DNA from: JALZUE01 sp051251725
GTDB taxonomy: Bacteria > Pseudomonadota > Gammaproteobacteria > Enterobacterales > Alteromonadaceae
DNA length: 64,000 nucleotides
Direction of reading: 5' to 3'
Assembly: GCA_051251725.1 (NCBI GenBank)
Contig: JBPOFN010000009.1
Span: forward strand, 62,001 to 126,000
Made by a program: the position numbers and the translations under genes. Below, piece after piece: positions 1 through 8,448 of this stretch. How positions within the stretch are numbered: the first letter of the stretch is position 1; each line of letters starts with the position of its first letter. A model generated the notes under the pieces. The model was not told where the DNA came from and ran no database searches. It saw only the letters and a list, made by a program, of their open reading frames with translations.

Positions 1-548
1 ATAATGGCTGCCAACTCAAACGTTAAATCACTATGCCTAACACGTGCAGCAATAGCATCGTCAATGTCAGTATAGGTTTTTGCCGTTTTGCTTGGTTTAG
101 TGTACCTTTGCTGGCGACTTAGAATACCTTTTCTTATCTGCGCTGTGGTCTCATCAGGTTGTGCAGTCAAAAAGCCAATGACATCAATTAAGGTTAAGGT
201 CTTTATTTTTTCAGGAAAGGCTGCGGCGAAAGCAGTTGCGATCATCGCGCCCATTGAATGGCCAATAATATGTACTTGTTGCCAACCCGCAGTTTCAAAT
301 AATTGATATATATCACTTAACCAGTCAATAAAGTGATAATAAGCGCCAGCGCTTTTGTGATCGGAAAAACCATGGCCAGGTAAATCAATCATAACAAGAT
401 GATAATGAGGTAAATAAGGCGCCAATAACTCGAAAGACGCGGCGTTGTCTAACCAGCCGTGTAGACACAAGATAACCGGTAAGTCAGCCTCACCAAGGGT
501 CAGGCCGCGAACCGTTATGTCGGGCAGTTGATATTCAACGCAATGCAT
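1..548 (-). CDS. Alpha/beta hydrolase, partial at left edge
   Basis: An open frame runs leftward from an ATG at 548 and is cut by the window edge, leaving about 182 residues. The translation has the alpha/beta hydrolase landmarks in order: an oxyanion-loop HGW near residue 30, DLPGHGFS near residue 56, and the nucleophile elbow GHSMGA with its serine near residue 98. The acid and histidine of the triad would lie beyond the edge. It starts 6 bp after the Slp gene and so belongs to the same transcript. In related genomes a hydrolase of this kind often lies between yeaY/slp and fadD, so fadD may follow outside the window (inference). Substrate unknown. Confidence 0.85.
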   Translation of the reverse strand, partial: MHCVEYQLPDITVRGLTLGEADLPVILCLHGWLDNAASFELLAPYLPHYHLVMIDLPGHGFSDHKSAGAYYHFIDWLSDIYQLFETAGWQQVHIIGHSMGAMIATAFAAAFPEKIKTLTLIDVIGFLTAQPDETTAQIRKGILSRQQRYTKPSKTAKTYTDIDDAIAARVRHSDLTFELAAI

Positions 549-554
549 AAAGTG

Positions 555-1121
555 CTACTTAGATTTTTCCGCCGGTTTTTTTACGATGACAGTTCTGGTG
601 CGAACGGGATAAGGATGGCGATAAAAAGGGTCATAAAAGTGGCTCATATACGGATCAGGTTTTACCCGTAGATCAATACGCTGCTCTTCTTTCCATAAAT
701 AAATTCCTGACGCTTCTAACACCGGAAAAACATAATCAAGCTCACCAATTTTACCTGCTTGCGGTAACGCTATTTTGCCAACGGCAGTCACTTGTTTACC
801 TTTTTGAAAGATCATCGGATCTAACAAACCTGGGTACACAATACGAAAACGGCCGGCTGATTTATTAATAGACTTAGGTTTTGCGCCAGTACTTAAATCA
901 ATATTGACCACTTCAATTACTGTGTTTTTCTGTAAATTCTTAATACTGGCAATCACTCCACCCCAGCGAGCTGTCATGCTGTTATAAACTTCTGGCGATT
1001 GTTTTGCGTCTTGATAAGACACTAATAAATTATCATCTTCGGTACTAATTTCTTCCGGTACTAAGCTACAAGCACTAACAAACATTGTTAACACGGCACA
1101 TTGGAATATTTTTATAATCAT
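555..1121 (-). CDS. Slp/YeaY family outer-membrane lipoprotein
   Basis: Predicted outer-membrane lipoprotein of the Slp (starvation lipoprotein)/YeaY family. The frame is open further upstream to 1181, but the ATG at 1121 is preferred: it overlaps the stop of the upstream gene (ATGA coupling) and gives a proper lipoprotein signal, MIIKIFQ followed by a hydrophobic stretch and the lipobox VSAC, with the cysteine near residue 18. The mature part has the Slp-type block ARWGGVIASI and PGLLDP. Slp proteins are surface lipoproteins linked to stress and stationary phase; molecular function is not settled. E. coli has the same neighbourhood (yoaA, tsaB, yeaY). Confidence 0.85.
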   Translation of the reverse strand: MIIKIFQCAVLTMFVSACSLVPEEISTEDDNLLVSYQDAKQSPEVYNSMTARWGGVIASIKNLQKNTVIEVVNIDLSTGAKPKSINKSAGRFRIVYPGLLDPMIFQKGKQVTAVGKIALPQAGKIGELDYVFPVLEASGIYLWKEEQRIDLRVKPDPYMSHFYDPFYRHPYPVRTRTVIVKKPAEKSK

Positions 1122-1762
1122 GTTCGTTTCCCTAGTTGATACAAAACACCTACACCCATACTTGACCATAATACTACCCAAATTAATTCAGGAATATAAG
1201 TAATAGTCGCAAGTGTAGCTCCGTCGCCAAGATGACGACCATCAAGCAAATGCAGTGGACTTAAGACTGCATTTAATAATACCGTGATGCCGGTAAATTG
1301 GAACATCAAACCGATGTATTCACTCTTTAAGCGCCACTTGCCATAAAAAAGCACCATTAACATTAATAATATCATCAGGGTTAATAAATCTCGAACCCAA
1401 AATACGATACTAATCGCCAATAATAGTAGCATCAAAACACTTAAATTTTTTGCCATTTTTAAATGGCTTGTCGCGGCTAAATAGATTAATGCGCCCCAAA
1501 AAATAGCGCCGGCATAACCCATAAAGCTAATTAGCAAGCGACTTCCTCCTTGGGTGGTACACAAACCAGCACCATTGGTAAAAAGCTCTATTTTAATAAT
1601 CTTACCACCGGTGATAAGAGCAGCAATACCATGACTAAGTTCATGAAAAAAACTTTCTAACCAATTAAAGGGAATAGAAACGACAGGTAAACGCGTCAAA
1701 ATGATGGCTAATAGTAATAAAATCCAAAATTTATAACGCTGTAAAAAAGAAGATGAGGCCAT
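1118..1762 (-). CDS. M50-like membrane metallopeptidase
   Basis: Integral membrane protein of 214 residues resembling the compact M50 (site-2 protease-like) family. The zinc motif HELSH lies near residue 41 (FFHELSHGIAALITGG) inside the second hydrophobic segment; several further hydrophobic segments follow. A second metal-ligand aspartate may be in LLDGRHLGDGATLA near residue 172. Families of this size (PF13398-like) are often annotated as M50 family metallopeptidase without known substrate. It sits 1 bp after the small Gln-rich gene and overlaps the Slp lipoprotein gene by 4 bp, so the genes are translationally coupled. Confidence 0.75.
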   Translation of the reverse strand: MASSSFLQRYKFWILLLLAIILTRLPVVSIPFNWLESFFHELSHGIAALITGGKIIKIELFTNGAGLCTTQGGSRLLISFMGYAGAIFWGALIYLAATSHLKMAKNLSVLMLLLLAISIVFWVRDLLTLMILLMLMVLFYGKWRLKSEYIGLMFQFTGITVLLNAVLSPLHLLDGRHLGDGATLATITYIPELIWVVLWSSMGVGVLYQLGKRT

Positions 1763-1763
1763 A

Positions 1764-2126
1764 TTAAGCGTATAAATCTACGCCAAACAACTGTTGAACC
1801 GATTCTTTTTGCGCCAAATTATCAACACGTTCGTAGGCTGAAATTGCACTTTGGTTTTGTTCACTGGGAGTGTCATAATCCGTTGCTTGTTGCGCCGTAT
1901 TTTGACTTTTATTCGAGTTTGCTTGGGAGTTTTGATAGGCTTGCTCAATAACCGCTAACGATGCTTGATCAACATCAAAACGCTCGGTATGAGTCGTTTT
2001 CGCTGGCTCTTGCTCTGAATTTTGCTCGCGTTCGCGCTCAATCCGTTGGACCGGTTGTTGATTATTAATACCTGAAACACGATTAGCTAGCTGTGTTGGT
2101 ATTTGTGCTGAGTTCGAAATATTCAT
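1764..2126 (-). CDS. Small Gln/Ser-rich hypothetical protein with VDLYA tail
   Basis: A 120-residue hydrophilic protein, rich in Gln, Asn, Ser and Glu, with no signal peptide or membrane segment. I do not recognise a family. Composition suggests a mostly disordered chain (middle part with many NSQ and QNTAQQA-like runs). The C-terminus, FGVDLYA, closely resembles the last residues of FliK in this same window (GGVDFYA), and the DNA behind the two tails is almost identical over the last 21 bases. The gene is 1 bp upstream of the M50-like gene and probably heads that operon after a 252-bp gap from tsaB. Confidence 0.6.
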   Translation of the reverse strand: MNISNSAQIPTQLANRVSGINNQQPVQRIEREREQNSEQEPAKTTHTERFDVDQASLAVIEQAYQNSQANSNKSQNTAQQATDYDTPSEQNQSAISAYERVDNLAQKESVQQLFGVDLYA

Positions 2127-2272
2127 AATCTAAATCTAACAAATTTATTGAGTTAGTGCCAAATCTCTTTTTGTAACCATAAGTAAGCAGGCAAAAAAGG
2201 CCACTCTCACTTGGTAATTACTTAGTTTATACTCGCTTATTACTGAGTAAATTGAGTAAATAAAACATTATA

Positions 2273-2304
2273 AGTAGTTGCTTAGTAATTATTAAGCAAC
2301 TACT
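2273..2304 (-). terminator. Perfect 12-bp hairpin downstream of tsaB
   Basis: Two arms, 2273-2284 (AGTAGTTGCTTA) and 2293-2304, are perfectly complementary around an 8-nt loop. Read on the minus strand, it lies about 75 bp past the tsaB stop and is followed by an AT-rich but not uniform T tract. It probably ends or protects the yoaA-tsaB transcript; it could also be a leader hairpin of the downstream M50 operon. The weak T tract lowers confidence. Confidence 0.4.
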
Positions 2305-2378
2305 AAACCAACTATTAGGGTTAATTCACTGCCAACGCAGAAAAAAACTATTTATTAAAGCACAGTTTAGCTTATTTG

Positions 2379-3074
2379 TTATTCTCGGCCCGGTAGCTTT
2401 TTCCACGAAACCGTATCTCTAACATAAACAGGTTGCGCCATTTCAGCGCTAACACCCTGACCTTGCTGAAACCCCGCAATACCAATAGTTAACATCGCAC
2501 TAGCATCGGGAAATAGTGTTTCAACCGGCTCAGCCTGTTGTTTTAATGGCTGTAAACTTTCAGTATAGGCATCCCATCCAGTTCCTGCCGCATAAAATTT
2601 ATCACCGAACTGACGATAGTGCTCAACTATTAATGCCGGCGCCATCACAGTTTCTTCACCCTGTGCTTGCATAATGCCTTGCTCGTTAAGTTGATAAAAA
2701 CCGCTATATACTTCAGACATGCGCGCATCGATAACAGATAACACCGCTGTATGGCCAGATTTTTCATACGCGACTTGCGCCATAGCTTGCAACGTTGAAA
2801 CCCCAACTACGGTTAAATTTGCTGAAAACGCCAAACCTTGAGCAACACCAACACCAATGCGAACGCCAGTGAAACTGCCTGGACCTTGACCAAAAATCAA
2901 TCCGTCTAATGCTTGTAAAGTAATATTGGCTTCTTTTAATATCTCATCAATCATCGGCAGTAACACTAAACTATGTGATTGTGGACACAATTCGAAACGG
3001 CTATAAACCTTATCATCAATTTTCAAGGCAACTGAACAGGCTTCTGTTGAAGCATCAATAGCTAAATATTTCAC
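2379..3074 (-). CDS. tsaB: tRNA threonylcarbamoyladenosine biosynthesis protein TsaB
   Basis: TsaB is the scaffold partner of TsaD in making the universal t6A modification at position 37 of ANN-decoding tRNAs. The N-terminus (KYLAIDASTEACSVAL) and the motif GQGPGSFTGVRIGVG near residue 65 are typical, as is the end (PVYVRDTVSWKKLPGRE). I chose a GTG start at 3074 because it has an AAGAGA ribosome site at good spacing and gives 231 residues, the length of E. coli TsaB. An ATG at 3104 would add ten residues but has no ribosome site. It follows yoaA, as in E. coli. Confidence 0.93.
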   Translation of the reverse strand: MKYLAIDASTEACSVALKIDDKVYSRFELCPQSHSLVLLPMIDEILKEANITLQALDGLIFGQGPGSFTGVRIGVGVAQGLAFSANLTVVGVSTLQAMAQVAYEKSGHTAVLSVIDARMSEVYSGFYQLNEQGIMQAQGEETVMAPALIVEHYRQFGDKFYAAGTGWDAYTESLQPLKQQAEPVETLFPDASAMLTIGIAGFQQGQGVSAEMAQPVYVRDTVSWKKLPGRE

Positions 3075-3113
3075 TTTTTTTCTCTTTAATAAATCAATAT
3101 ACATGGGTCAATT

Positions 3114-5033
3114 TTATTGACGATGAATACTTTCAAGTAAGTTTATTGCGTTACTAATATCACGACTTCGGTACATAGGCGGTAAGCTTTTTAAAAACAC
3201 TTGACCATATTCTCGGTTTACCAACCTATCATCACAAATGGCTAATACCCCTTTATCAGTAACGTCTCGAATTAAACGGCCAACGCCCTGCTTTAGTGTG
3301 ATCACCGCTTGCGGCAACTGAATTTGGGCAAAAGGGTCGCCTTGCTGACGTTTAATATCTTCACTGCGCGCTTGTAACAAAGGATCATCTGGCGAAGCAA
3401 AAGGCAATTTATCTATAATAACACAAGTCAATTTATCTCCCCTAACATCAACCCCTTCCCAGAAACTAGCGGTTGCTAATAATACCGCATTAGGCTGCTC
3501 AATAAAGCCCGCTAATAATTTACGCTTTCCCATTGTGCCCTGCACTAACAGCGGGTTTTCAATTGCTTCGGCCAATATTTCAGCCACTAAATTCATCATG
3601 CGATAACTGGTAAACAGCATAAAACACGCGCCAGCACTGGCAGCGATTAACGGTATGGCAATATCCACTAGTGCTTGGGCTCGACTCGGGTGATTCGCGG
3701 CAGGTAAATAACGCGGAATAAATAACTGCGATTGGTTAACATAGTCAAACGGACTTTCGAGTAATAATTCCATCGCTTTATTAATGCCTAACTGCTTAGA
3801 GAAATGTTCAAAACCACCATCAACCGCAAGTGTCGCCGACGTAAAAATCCAGCCAGCATTTGAGTCAGAAATGTATTGGTTAAATTTATCGGCAATACTT
3901 AACGGAGTTTGATGCAGTACAATATGACGGTTAGTCGTTTCATACCAAAAACTGATGCCATATAAGTCAGTTTTCTCCATAACACCATACTGTGCTAATA
4001 AGTTTTCTGCCCGCTCATAACAATTATCAATTTTTTCATTACGGCCAAGACATAATTTAATCACTTGATGAATAAAGTCTAAATTGGTTTTTAATGAGGC
4101 AAAACATTTAGCAATAGTTGGGTAGCTGTTTTTTTCACGCCAATTACCGCGCTGTGGATCATAGGGAAATAACATTCTAAATTCTTGTGCATTTTTGGCT
4201 AATTTTTCCGCCGCTTTACCTAACTGTTTAACATCAGTTAATTCGGTGCGATAAAGCTGCTCAACATCACTACATAAATCAGCTATCTGCCGAGTAGAAA
4301 ACGCTTCGCCAAAATATTCACTCGCGATATCTGGAATTTGATGGGCCTCGTCAAAAATAACCACTTCAGATTTTGGAATAAGCTCGCCAAAACCGGTATC
4401 TTTTAACGCCATATCAGCAAAAAACAAATGGTGATTAACCACCACTAAATCAGCATCTATTGCTTTTTGTCTTGCTTTAATTAGATAACAATCGTCAAGA
4501 TGCGGGCACTCTTTCGCTAAACAATTATCGACCGTACTGGTTACAAAAGGGAAAACACCCGAGTCTTCCGCTACATTTACTAACTCGCCAATATCGCCTG
4601 ACACTGTGCCTGATGCCCAGGTTCTGACATTAACAAAATCAGCAAGGCCTTGAGCATCTAATTGCCCCCTCGTTTGTTGAAACAGTTCCAAACGCTGTAA
4701 ACACAAATAATTTGATCGCCCTTTTAATAACGCAACCTGGACATTGGTTTTTAATGCTTTAATAATTAGCGGTAAATCTTTATGGAATAATTGCTCTTGC
4801 AGGTTTTTTGTCCCGGTCGAGACTATCACCCGTTTTTCCGATAACAAGGCAGGAATTAAATAGGCAAAGGTTTTACCGGTACCAGTGCCTGCTTCAACCA
4901 CAAGTGATGATTGTTTATCGATAGCCGTCGAAACTTCCAAGGCCATATCGACTTGCGCTTGCCTTGGTGAATAACCGTCAATAATGCTGGCAAGAATACC
5001 ATTTTGGGAAAAAGCGTGCTCGACTGGCGACAT
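3114..5033 (-). CDS. yoaA: DinG-family ATP-dependent helicase YoaA
   Basis: Superfamily 2, XPD/DinG-like 5'-3' DNA helicase of 639 residues. Visible motifs are Walker A (EAGTGTGKT near residue 48), a DEAH box (FDEAHQ) and motif VI-like GVGRLIRDVTDKG. Four cysteines suited to an iron-sulfur cluster lie between Walker A and DEAH: one in NYLCLQ, then three in the short stretch NCLAKECPHLDDC. The length and the link to tsaB fit YoaA rather than DinG. In E. coli, YoaA works with the clamp-loader subunit HolC (chi) in DNA damage tolerance. Confidence 0.9.
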   Translation of the reverse strand: MSPVEHAFSQNGILASIIDGYSPRQAQVDMALEVSTAIDKQSSLVVEAGTGTGKTFAYLIPALLSEKRVIVSTGTKNLQEQLFHKDLPLIIKALKTNVQVALLKGRSNYLCLQRLELFQQTRGQLDAQGLADFVNVRTWASGTVSGDIGELVNVAEDSGVFPFVTSTVDNCLAKECPHLDDCYLIKARQKAIDADLVVVNHHLFFADMALKDTGFGELIPKSEVVIFDEAHQIPDIASEYFGEAFSTRQIADLCSDVEQLYRTELTDVKQLGKAAEKLAKNAQEFRMLFPYDPQRGNWREKNSYPTIAKCFASLKTNLDFIHQVIKLCLGRNEKIDNCYERAENLLAQYGVMEKTDLYGISFWYETTNRHIVLHQTPLSIADKFNQYISDSNAGWIFTSATLAVDGGFEHFSKQLGINKAMELLLESPFDYVNQSQLFIPRYLPAANHPSRAQALVDIAIPLIAASAGACFMLFTSYRMMNLVAEILAEAIENPLLVQGTMGKRKLLAGFIEQPNAVLLATASFWEGVDVRGDKLTCVIIDKLPFASPDDPLLQARSEDIKRQQGDPFAQIQLPQAVITLKQGVGRLIRDVTDKGVLAICDDRLVNREYGQVFLKSLPPMYRSRDISNAINLLESIHRQ

Positions 5034-5187
5034 AGCCTAATGGGAAGATAGGAAAATTTAGCCGATTTTATGATCTCCTTGGTCAGAATGCCAAAGGTTT
5101 TCAATTTTAGTTGATGCGGTATTAGTTAATGCTGTTGGCTGGTCACAACGATAAGGACACTAAATTGAAGATGAACAGTGGCCGCGT

Positions 5188-5541
5188 TTAAACAAAGATA
5201 TCGATATGTTCATCGTGATCTTCATCATCGTCATCTTCTTGATCAGCACTTTTAGTTTTTTGCGCTGCTGACTTTTCAATTGCCGCTGCATTTTCCTTTA
5301 ATAATTGCTGTTTTTGTTTCGCCTGAAATATATCTTGCTTGGTATACTCAAGGTCTTCTTCATCTTCATGCAGATGAGCAAGCGGATGTAAATCAGGGGA
5401 TTGTGTTTCCCCTAACAAATGATCTTTTTCTTCATCAAGAGCACGAGCGCCGGCATCTTTTTTTAAACTTTTGACCCGCAATTTATCGGGTTTTATCGGC
5501 ACTTGCCGTACCTTAGTTAATTGCGTTGTAAAAATATCCAT
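5188..5541 (-). CDS. Small acidic hypothetical protein
   Basis: A 117-residue charged protein with no membrane segment or signal. A lysine-rich N-terminal third is followed by a predicted helix rich in Lys, Gln and Ala and by a run of acidic residues near the C-terminus (QEDDDDEDHDEH). It begins MDIF and ends HIDIFV. No family recognised. It is transcribed toward yoaA, 150 bp away, and divergently from the his leader region. The ribosome site is AAGGAAA just upstream of the ATG, which supports a real gene. Confidence 0.55.
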   Translation of the reverse strand: MDIFTTQLTKVRQVPIKPDKLRVKSLKKDAGARALDEEKDHLLGETQSPDLHPLAHLHEDEEDLEYTKQDIFQAKQKQQLLKENAAAIEKSAAQKTKSADQEDDDDEDHDEHIDIFV

Positions 5542-5769
5542 AGGTTATTTTCCTTTGTAAAAAACAAGGATGTAAGCCACTACTTATATATCGACTCTAG
5601 ATAAGATAACTTTAATCGCTGAAAATTCATAAATCTAGGTGTTTGGCCGAAAAATCACTTGAAATTAACTGGATTTAAAAGTAAGGTTACGCCCAAAGTG
5701 ATTAAGGCATTTTGTGCCGAAACTTAACAACATTGAACACAATATTTTTTAAAGCAATCGAGACATGCA
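5542..5769. promoter_or_regulatory. Intergenic region upstream of the his leader
   Basis: This stretch separates the divergent small acidic gene from the his leader and must carry both promoters. A possible -35 (TTGAAA at 5659) has only a poor -10 at the expected distance, so I name no promoter with confidence. Nothing else was recognised here. Confidence 0.3.
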
Positions 5770-5817
5770 ATGATATTAAACCTCAGCAAGATCCATCATC
5801 ACCATCATACGGATTAG
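5770..5817 (+). CDS. hisL: Histidine operon leader peptide
   Basis: A 15-codon open frame reads MILNLSKIHHHHHTD and stops with TAG at 5815. The five consecutive His codons (CAT/CAC) at 5794-5808 are the hallmark of the his attenuation leader. When charged His-tRNA is scarce, ribosomes stall here and the downstream RNA avoids the terminator hairpin. The gene is too short for normal gene calling. It lies 183 bp upstream of hisG and is followed by alternative hairpins and a terminator, completing the classic arrangement. Confidence 0.92.
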   Translation: MILNLSKIHHHHHTD

Positions 5818-5820
5818 CCG

Positions 5821-5861
5821 CTCAGGTTTTTTTCGCTGAGAGGCTATGGGCCTTTCTCAGT
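5821..5861 (+). promoter_or_regulatory. his attenuator, mutually exclusive stems
   Basis: CTCAG at 5821-5825 can pair with CTGAG at 5836-5840, and the same CTGAG segment can instead pair with CTCAG at 5856-5860. These competing pairings are what an attenuator needs to pass the ribosome position at the His codons on to the terminator hairpin downstream. Exact stem boundaries are inferred by eye. Confidence 0.65.
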
Positions 5862-5882
5862 GGTAAGCTACATTAATATTGC

Positions 5883-5923
5883 AAGCCCCCGAAAGAGTCC
5901 AACTCTCTCGGGGGCTTTTTAAT
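5883..5923 (+). terminator. his attenuator terminator
   Basis: A strong G+C-rich hairpin: AAGCCCCCGA and AGAGT on the left pair with ACTCT and TCGGGGGCTT on the right, with one A-C mismatch and a short CCA loop, followed by a T run from 5916. It lies between hisL and hisG and is the expected intrinsic terminator of the attenuator. Confidence 0.9.
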
Positions 5924-5999
5924 TTAAAGATTATTGCGAATATTTAACTAAAAATTTAATTAACCAATTTAAACGACACAGATAGCAAAGGATTAAAAC

Positions 6000-6899
6000 A
6001 TGACTTCAGAACCTCGCTTAAGAATTGCCATGCAAAAATCAGGGCGACTTAGTGATGACACACAAGCGTTATTTAAAAATTGTGGCCTAAAATTAAACGT
6101 TGCTGACCGCCGCCTTCTAGCGCATGTGTCGAATATGCCAATAGATATTATGCGTGTTCGTTCAAGCGACATTCCAGGTTTAATTATGGATGGAGTTTGT
6201 GATTTAGGTATTGTTGGTGACAACACCCTAGAAGAAGAAGAATTAGAACGTCAATTAATTGGTAGTAAATCAGATTATATTCGCACCACAGCATTAGACT
6301 TTGGTGGTTGTCGTTTTTCAATTGCGATGCCAGAAGAATTTGAATATACCGGCTTACAATGTTTAGACGGATTACGTTTTGCGACCACTTACCCACAACT
6401 TTTAACGCGTTTTGCGAAAGAGAACGGCATTAACGTTGAGTTTTGTTTGTTAAAAGGTTCTGTTGAAGTTGCCCCTCGTGTCGGTTTAGCTGACGGTATT
6501 TGTGATTTAGTGTCAACTGGCGCAACCCTTGAAGCTAATGGTTTAAAAGAAGTAGCCGAAGTGTTTCGTTCAAAAGCGTCATTAATTCAACGCGCTGATG
6601 ATTTAGGCGCTGAAAAACAAGCTATTTTAGATACTTTGTTGCCAAGAATTCACGGCGTAATGAAAGCGAAAGAAAGCAAATACATTATGTTGCACGCACC
6701 TGTAGATAAAGTCGCGCAAGTGAGCACTTTAATGCCAGGTACTGAAACCCCTACTGTTTTACCATTAGCTGGCCGTGACGATATGGTTGCTGTACACGTA
6801 GTTGCAACCGAAACATTTTTCTGGGAAACAATGGAAAAATTAAAAGAATTGGGTTGTCACTCTATTCTAGTGATGCCAATTGAAAAAATGATGGGCTAA
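6000..6899 (+). CDS. hisG: ATP phosphoribosyltransferase (long form)
   Basis: First enzyme of histidine synthesis: joins ATP and PRPP to give phosphoribosyl-ATP. At 299 residues it is the long, hexameric form with a C-terminal regulatory domain that binds histidine, so no HisZ partner is expected. Typical segments include RIAMQKSGRLSDD at the start, GICDLVSTGATLEANGL in the PRPP region, and a C-terminal domain from about residue 225. It is the first structural gene after the attenuator. A 216-bp gap separates it from hisD, wide for this operon. Confidence 0.97.
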   Translation: MTSEPRLRIAMQKSGRLSDDTQALFKNCGLKLNVADRRLLAHVSNMPIDIMRVRSSDIPGLIMDGVCDLGIVGDNTLEEEELERQLIGSKSDYIRTTALDFGGCRFSIAMPEEFEYTGLQCLDGLRFATTYPQLLTRFAKENGINVEFCLLKGSVEVAPRVGLADGICDLVSTGATLEANGLKEVAEVFRSKASLIQRADDLGAEKQAILDTLLPRIHGVMKAKESKYIMLHAPVDKVAQVSTLMPGTETPTVLPLAGRDDMVAVHVVATETFFWETMEKLKELGCHSILVMPIEKMMG

Positions 6900-7115
6900 T
6901 TTAACCTTCAAACTCGCTATGTCATGAGCGTATTGATAACTAGGCAGTAATTATTAGCTATCAAGAACTCACGTTCAATAACGAAGAAATCATGCTGTAT
7001 TTCTTTAATCGTTCATGGCAAAGCTCGTTGAATCAGCGACATCACAATAAAGATATATCGCAAAAAAGTAGCATTGAAAAATAGTATTGAGCGGTAACCA
7101 TTAGTGGAAAATGAT

Positions 7116-8426
7116 ATGAAAACACCAATAATCAGCTGGCAAACATTAAGTAAAGCTGAGCAAGCCGCAGCGCTTTCGCGCCCTGCTATTGCTAACAATG
7201 CAGAACTTAGCCAACAAGTTTTAGCCATTATTGAGCAAGTGCAAACGTCAGGCGATCAAGCCTTATTAAACTTAACAGAAAAGTTTGACGGTATTAAACT
7301 TAGCTCACTAAAAATATCTAATGAACAAGTTGAACAAGCCGTTGCACGTTTATCTGAAAAACGTTTAAAAGCGATTCATACTGCACACCAAAATATTATC
7401 AAATTTCATAGCGCTCAAGCATTTAGCGATATTACTGTTGAAACAACACCTGGCGTGGTTTGTACCTTAAAATCTGAAGCGATTGAAAGTGTTGGCTTAT
7501 ATATTCCAGCAGGCTCAGCACCATTACCTTCAACGGTATTGATGCTTGGCGCGCCAGCAACATTAGCAGGTTGTCAACGAGCGGTACTTGTTTGCCCTCC
7601 GGATAAAAATGGCCAGTTAGCTGACGAAGTATTAGCGGCGGCGCAAGTGTGTGGTATCACCGAAATTTATACTATCGGCGGCGCGCAAGCAATTGCGGCA
7701 TTAGCATTAGGCACAGAAACCATTGCGCCAGTAAATAAAGTATTCGGACCAGGTAATCGTTATGTAACGGAAGCTAAAAAGCAACTGTCGCAATTAGTGC
7801 CTGGTTTTACCATTGATATGCCAGCGGGCCCATCAGAAGTATTAGTATTAGCAGACAGCGATGCTAATCCCGCTTTTGTCGCCGCTGACTTATTATCTCA
7901 AGCTGAACATGGCCCCGATAGCCAAGTAATTTTAGTAACTGATAGCCAAGTAATCATTGATGGCGCGCAAACAGAATTAGAAAAGCAACTAGCGCAATTA
8001 ACGCGTAAAGAAATAGCAGCTCAAGCCTTAGGTCATTCACGTTTGATTTTAACGGCAGATATGGCAGAAGCTATTGCAGTATCAAATGAATACGGTCCTG
8101 AGCATTTAATTGTGCAAACGGAAAATGCTGCCAGCTTAATTGGCACTTTACGCAACGCCGGTTCTATTTTTGTTGGCCGTTATACCCCTGAGTCTGCTGG
8201 TGATTACGCCAGTGGCACCAATCACGTATTGCCAACTTATGGTTATTCAAAAGTGATCAGTAGTTTGTCGCTCGCGGATTTTTCTCGCCGTTACACCGTG
8301 CAAGAAATATCGCCGCAAGGGCTACAAAATTTAAGTGAATGTTTAATTGAATTAACCGACGCTGAAGGCTTAGATGCTCATCAACGTGCGGTCACTATTC
8401 GTTTAGAAGAAATTAACCAAGCATAA
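7116..8426 (+). CDS. hisD: Histidinol dehydrogenase
   Basis: Zinc enzyme that oxidises L-histidinol to L-histidine in two NAD-dependent steps. The 436-residue protein has the family signatures GLYIPAGSAPLPSTVLM, VFGPGNRYVTEAK, DMPAGPSEVLV, and SQAEHGPDSQ with the catalytic Glu-His region, plus GTNHVLPT near the C-terminus. The frame is open to a GTG at 7104, but the ATG at 7116 is better: it has a GGA ribosome site at 7106-7108 and matches E. coli HisD in length. The hisC gene follows after 22 bp. Confidence 0.97.
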   Translation: MKTPIISWQTLSKAEQAAALSRPAIANNAELSQQVLAIIEQVQTSGDQALLNLTEKFDGIKLSSLKISNEQVEQAVARLSEKRLKAIHTAHQNIIKFHSAQAFSDITVETTPGVVCTLKSEAIESVGLYIPAGSAPLPSTVLMLGAPATLAGCQRAVLVCPPDKNGQLADEVLAAAQVCGITEIYTIGGAQAIAALALGTETIAPVNKVFGPGNRYVTEAKKQLSQLVPGFTIDMPAGPSEVLVLADSDANPAFVAADLLSQAEHGPDSQVILVTDSQVIIDGAQTELEKQLAQLTRKEIAAQALGHSRLILTADMAEAIAVSNEYGPEHLIVQTENAASLIGTLRNAGSIFVGRYTPESAGDYASGTNHVLPTYGYSKVISSLSLADFSRRYTVQEISPQGLQNLSECLIELTDAEGLDAHQRAVTIRLEEINQA

Positions 8427-8448
8427 TGTTTAAGGTAAGCAGAGCAAA

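Noticed and set aside
88..306. Plus-strand frame of 72 residues
   Set aside because: Antisense shadow of the partial alpha/beta hydrolase, whose frame carries clear HGW and GHSMGA motifs.
5659..5687. Candidate his promoter (TTGAAA with TAAGGT)
   Set aside because: The -10 matches at only three positions, so it is not reported as a feature.
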